From positions 3,511,341 through 3,575,340 of the forward strand of contig KK106984.1 of the NCBI GenBank assembly GCA_000611775.1: a DNA stretch of 64,000 bases, written 5' to 3'. Under the pieces are notes generated by a model. It had not been told where the DNA came from. It worked only from the letters and a program-made list of their open reading frames with translations, and made no database searches. Positions 63,032-64,000 of this stretch are shown here, piece by piece (position 1 is the first letter of the stretch; the number at the start of each line of letters is the position of its first letter). This DNA comes from Umbilicaria muhlenbergii. Taxonomy: Eukaryota > Ascomycota > Lecanoromycetes > Umbilicariales > Umbilicariaceae. The position numbers and the translations under genes were made by a program.

Positions 63032-64000
63032 GATGCTAGTCTTTCAAGTTAAGACGAAAGTTGGAGATTTTGGCAACCGTAAGGGCTGAATTAATCGAAG
63101 AGGAGAACTACTCGATGTCCATCAGCTTACTGTGATTGAGTCATGTGCTTATGAGGGGTCGGATATCGTAATGGTACGTGAATCCCTTGCTTCAATTCGA
63201 GTACATGAAACATCCAAAACCACTCACTAGTTCAAGCAAACGTGATAAGTTTGAAGGAGGCAGACTTGTTGAAAGTCGACAGAGCGTAGAGTGTGGATTC
63301 CCACTTGATTAAAAATTGTCGTAGGGTTGGTGTTGGGACATGATCCGCTCACTCACTGCCACCAAACCCACCCGACTAATCCCGACGGGAACTTACCTTA
63401 TCTAATCCCCACGTCACTCGGAGGTTAGGCCAAGAGCATTAGGTGTGGAGGACAATCGGTCCTGGGGAGTCGCGTGTGGTGGGGCATGGCCGGGGCATTT
63501 CCCGCGCCTGAAGCAGCGCAAATGAGGCCCGGAGGGTGATGGCAGGTGCCCGAAGAGTCGCTATGGGAACTGTTCACAACCCTGGAGGGCAGAATCATGC
63601 ACGCTTGCTCCGGCTTCATGTTGCGTGTGGGGATTTCCGACAACGTTAATGCCAACAATAAGTACGGGGCCGAGTGTCACAGGTCTCACGCTTCGACGAG
63701 TTGCAGATGGATCGTGAATTCCTGATACCGATGTTGGCACCTTGGGTATGCAGCTATTTATGCCCGCCGCGTGGAAGGAGGAGCAGGAAAAAGCAAAGAT
63801 GGACTCTCTCCGCCTCCAGCTGCGAATCAGGGTCCTGACGTGCCTGGACTTTCCCCCGCTACTGCAGGTGGTGGGGTCTAGCCGAAAGGAGGCAGAAGCT
63901 GGAACAGCTACAGAAAGCTGCAACGGACATGTTCGGCGCTCCACTGATCACTGAGCGCTTGCCACTTGTCCTTCTCCGCAGACAATTACTTTTGGACTGT
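63032..64000. other. terminal stretch, no gene recognised
   Basis: About 970 bp upstream of the SDR gene to the window edge. Overlapping frames on both strands around 63425-63954 show no family pattern. Possibly the promoter region of the SDR gene and of a gene outside the window. Confidence 0.4.

Overview
The window is nuclear DNA of a filamentous ascomycete (Pezizomycotina; a Dothideomycete is my best guess, by inference). The grounds are protein genes with short GT-AG introns (mostly 46-124 nt) carrying CTAAC/CTAAT-like branch sites, a RID/Masc1-type DNA methyltransferase, a Chs5 exomer protein, a fungal 7TM-RGS receptor, a fungal ULD-type protein and a methylcitrate dehydratase. Exon models below were built by hand: each join was chosen so that the phase closes and the protein matches the family pattern. 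No expression data or alignments were available.

Left part (1-18 kb) is gene-dense: start of an MSC7-like aldehyde dehydrogenase, an F-box-like protein, an endonuclease III-like DNA glycosylase with a possible mitochondrial presequence, Ade4 (purine synthesis), the RID-like cytosine methyltransferase, Chs5, a small unknown protein, eIF1A and a short-chain dehydrogenase.

18.5-27.8 kb is an accessory, decaying segment. It holds a frame-broken ULD protein gene with a tandemly duplicated start, a Tc1/mariner element with perfect 63-bp inverted repeats but a broken transposase, fragments of a PHD finger and an FHA domain, a polypyrimidine repeat and about 4 kb with no recognisable gene.

27.8-38.2 kb has a large UBA-domain protein, mitochondrial 2-methylcitrate dehydratase and an orphan SET-domain protein, with a gene-poor 1.9-kb gap before the SET gene. 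38.8-43.2 kb is a second accessory patch: a 432-bp near-perfect inverted duplication (399-bp spacer) that includes a Copia LTR, a Copia leader whose primer-binding site matches the anticodon arm of initiator tRNA, and a decayed ankyrin/fungal-NLR-like gene abutting it.

43.9-64 kb is again mostly housekeeping: Yif1, tRNA-Lys(UUU), SRP receptor alpha, a broken gene of tandem C2H2-like fingers, the 7TM-RGS receptor, a gene-poor 3-kb stretch, a small hydrophilic ORF, ATP synthase subunit d, an Mpv17/PMP22 protein, a membrane-anchored SGNH-like protein and a second SDR.

The theme linking the accessory patches is genome defence and decay. A RID-type methyltransferase (the repeat-induced point mutation family) sits beside repeats, while three or four host-type genes of fast-evolving families (ULD, ankyrin/NLR-like, zinc-finger array, FHA/PHD fragments) are broken. 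I saw no bacterial-type operon, CRISPR array or obvious biosynthetic cluster.
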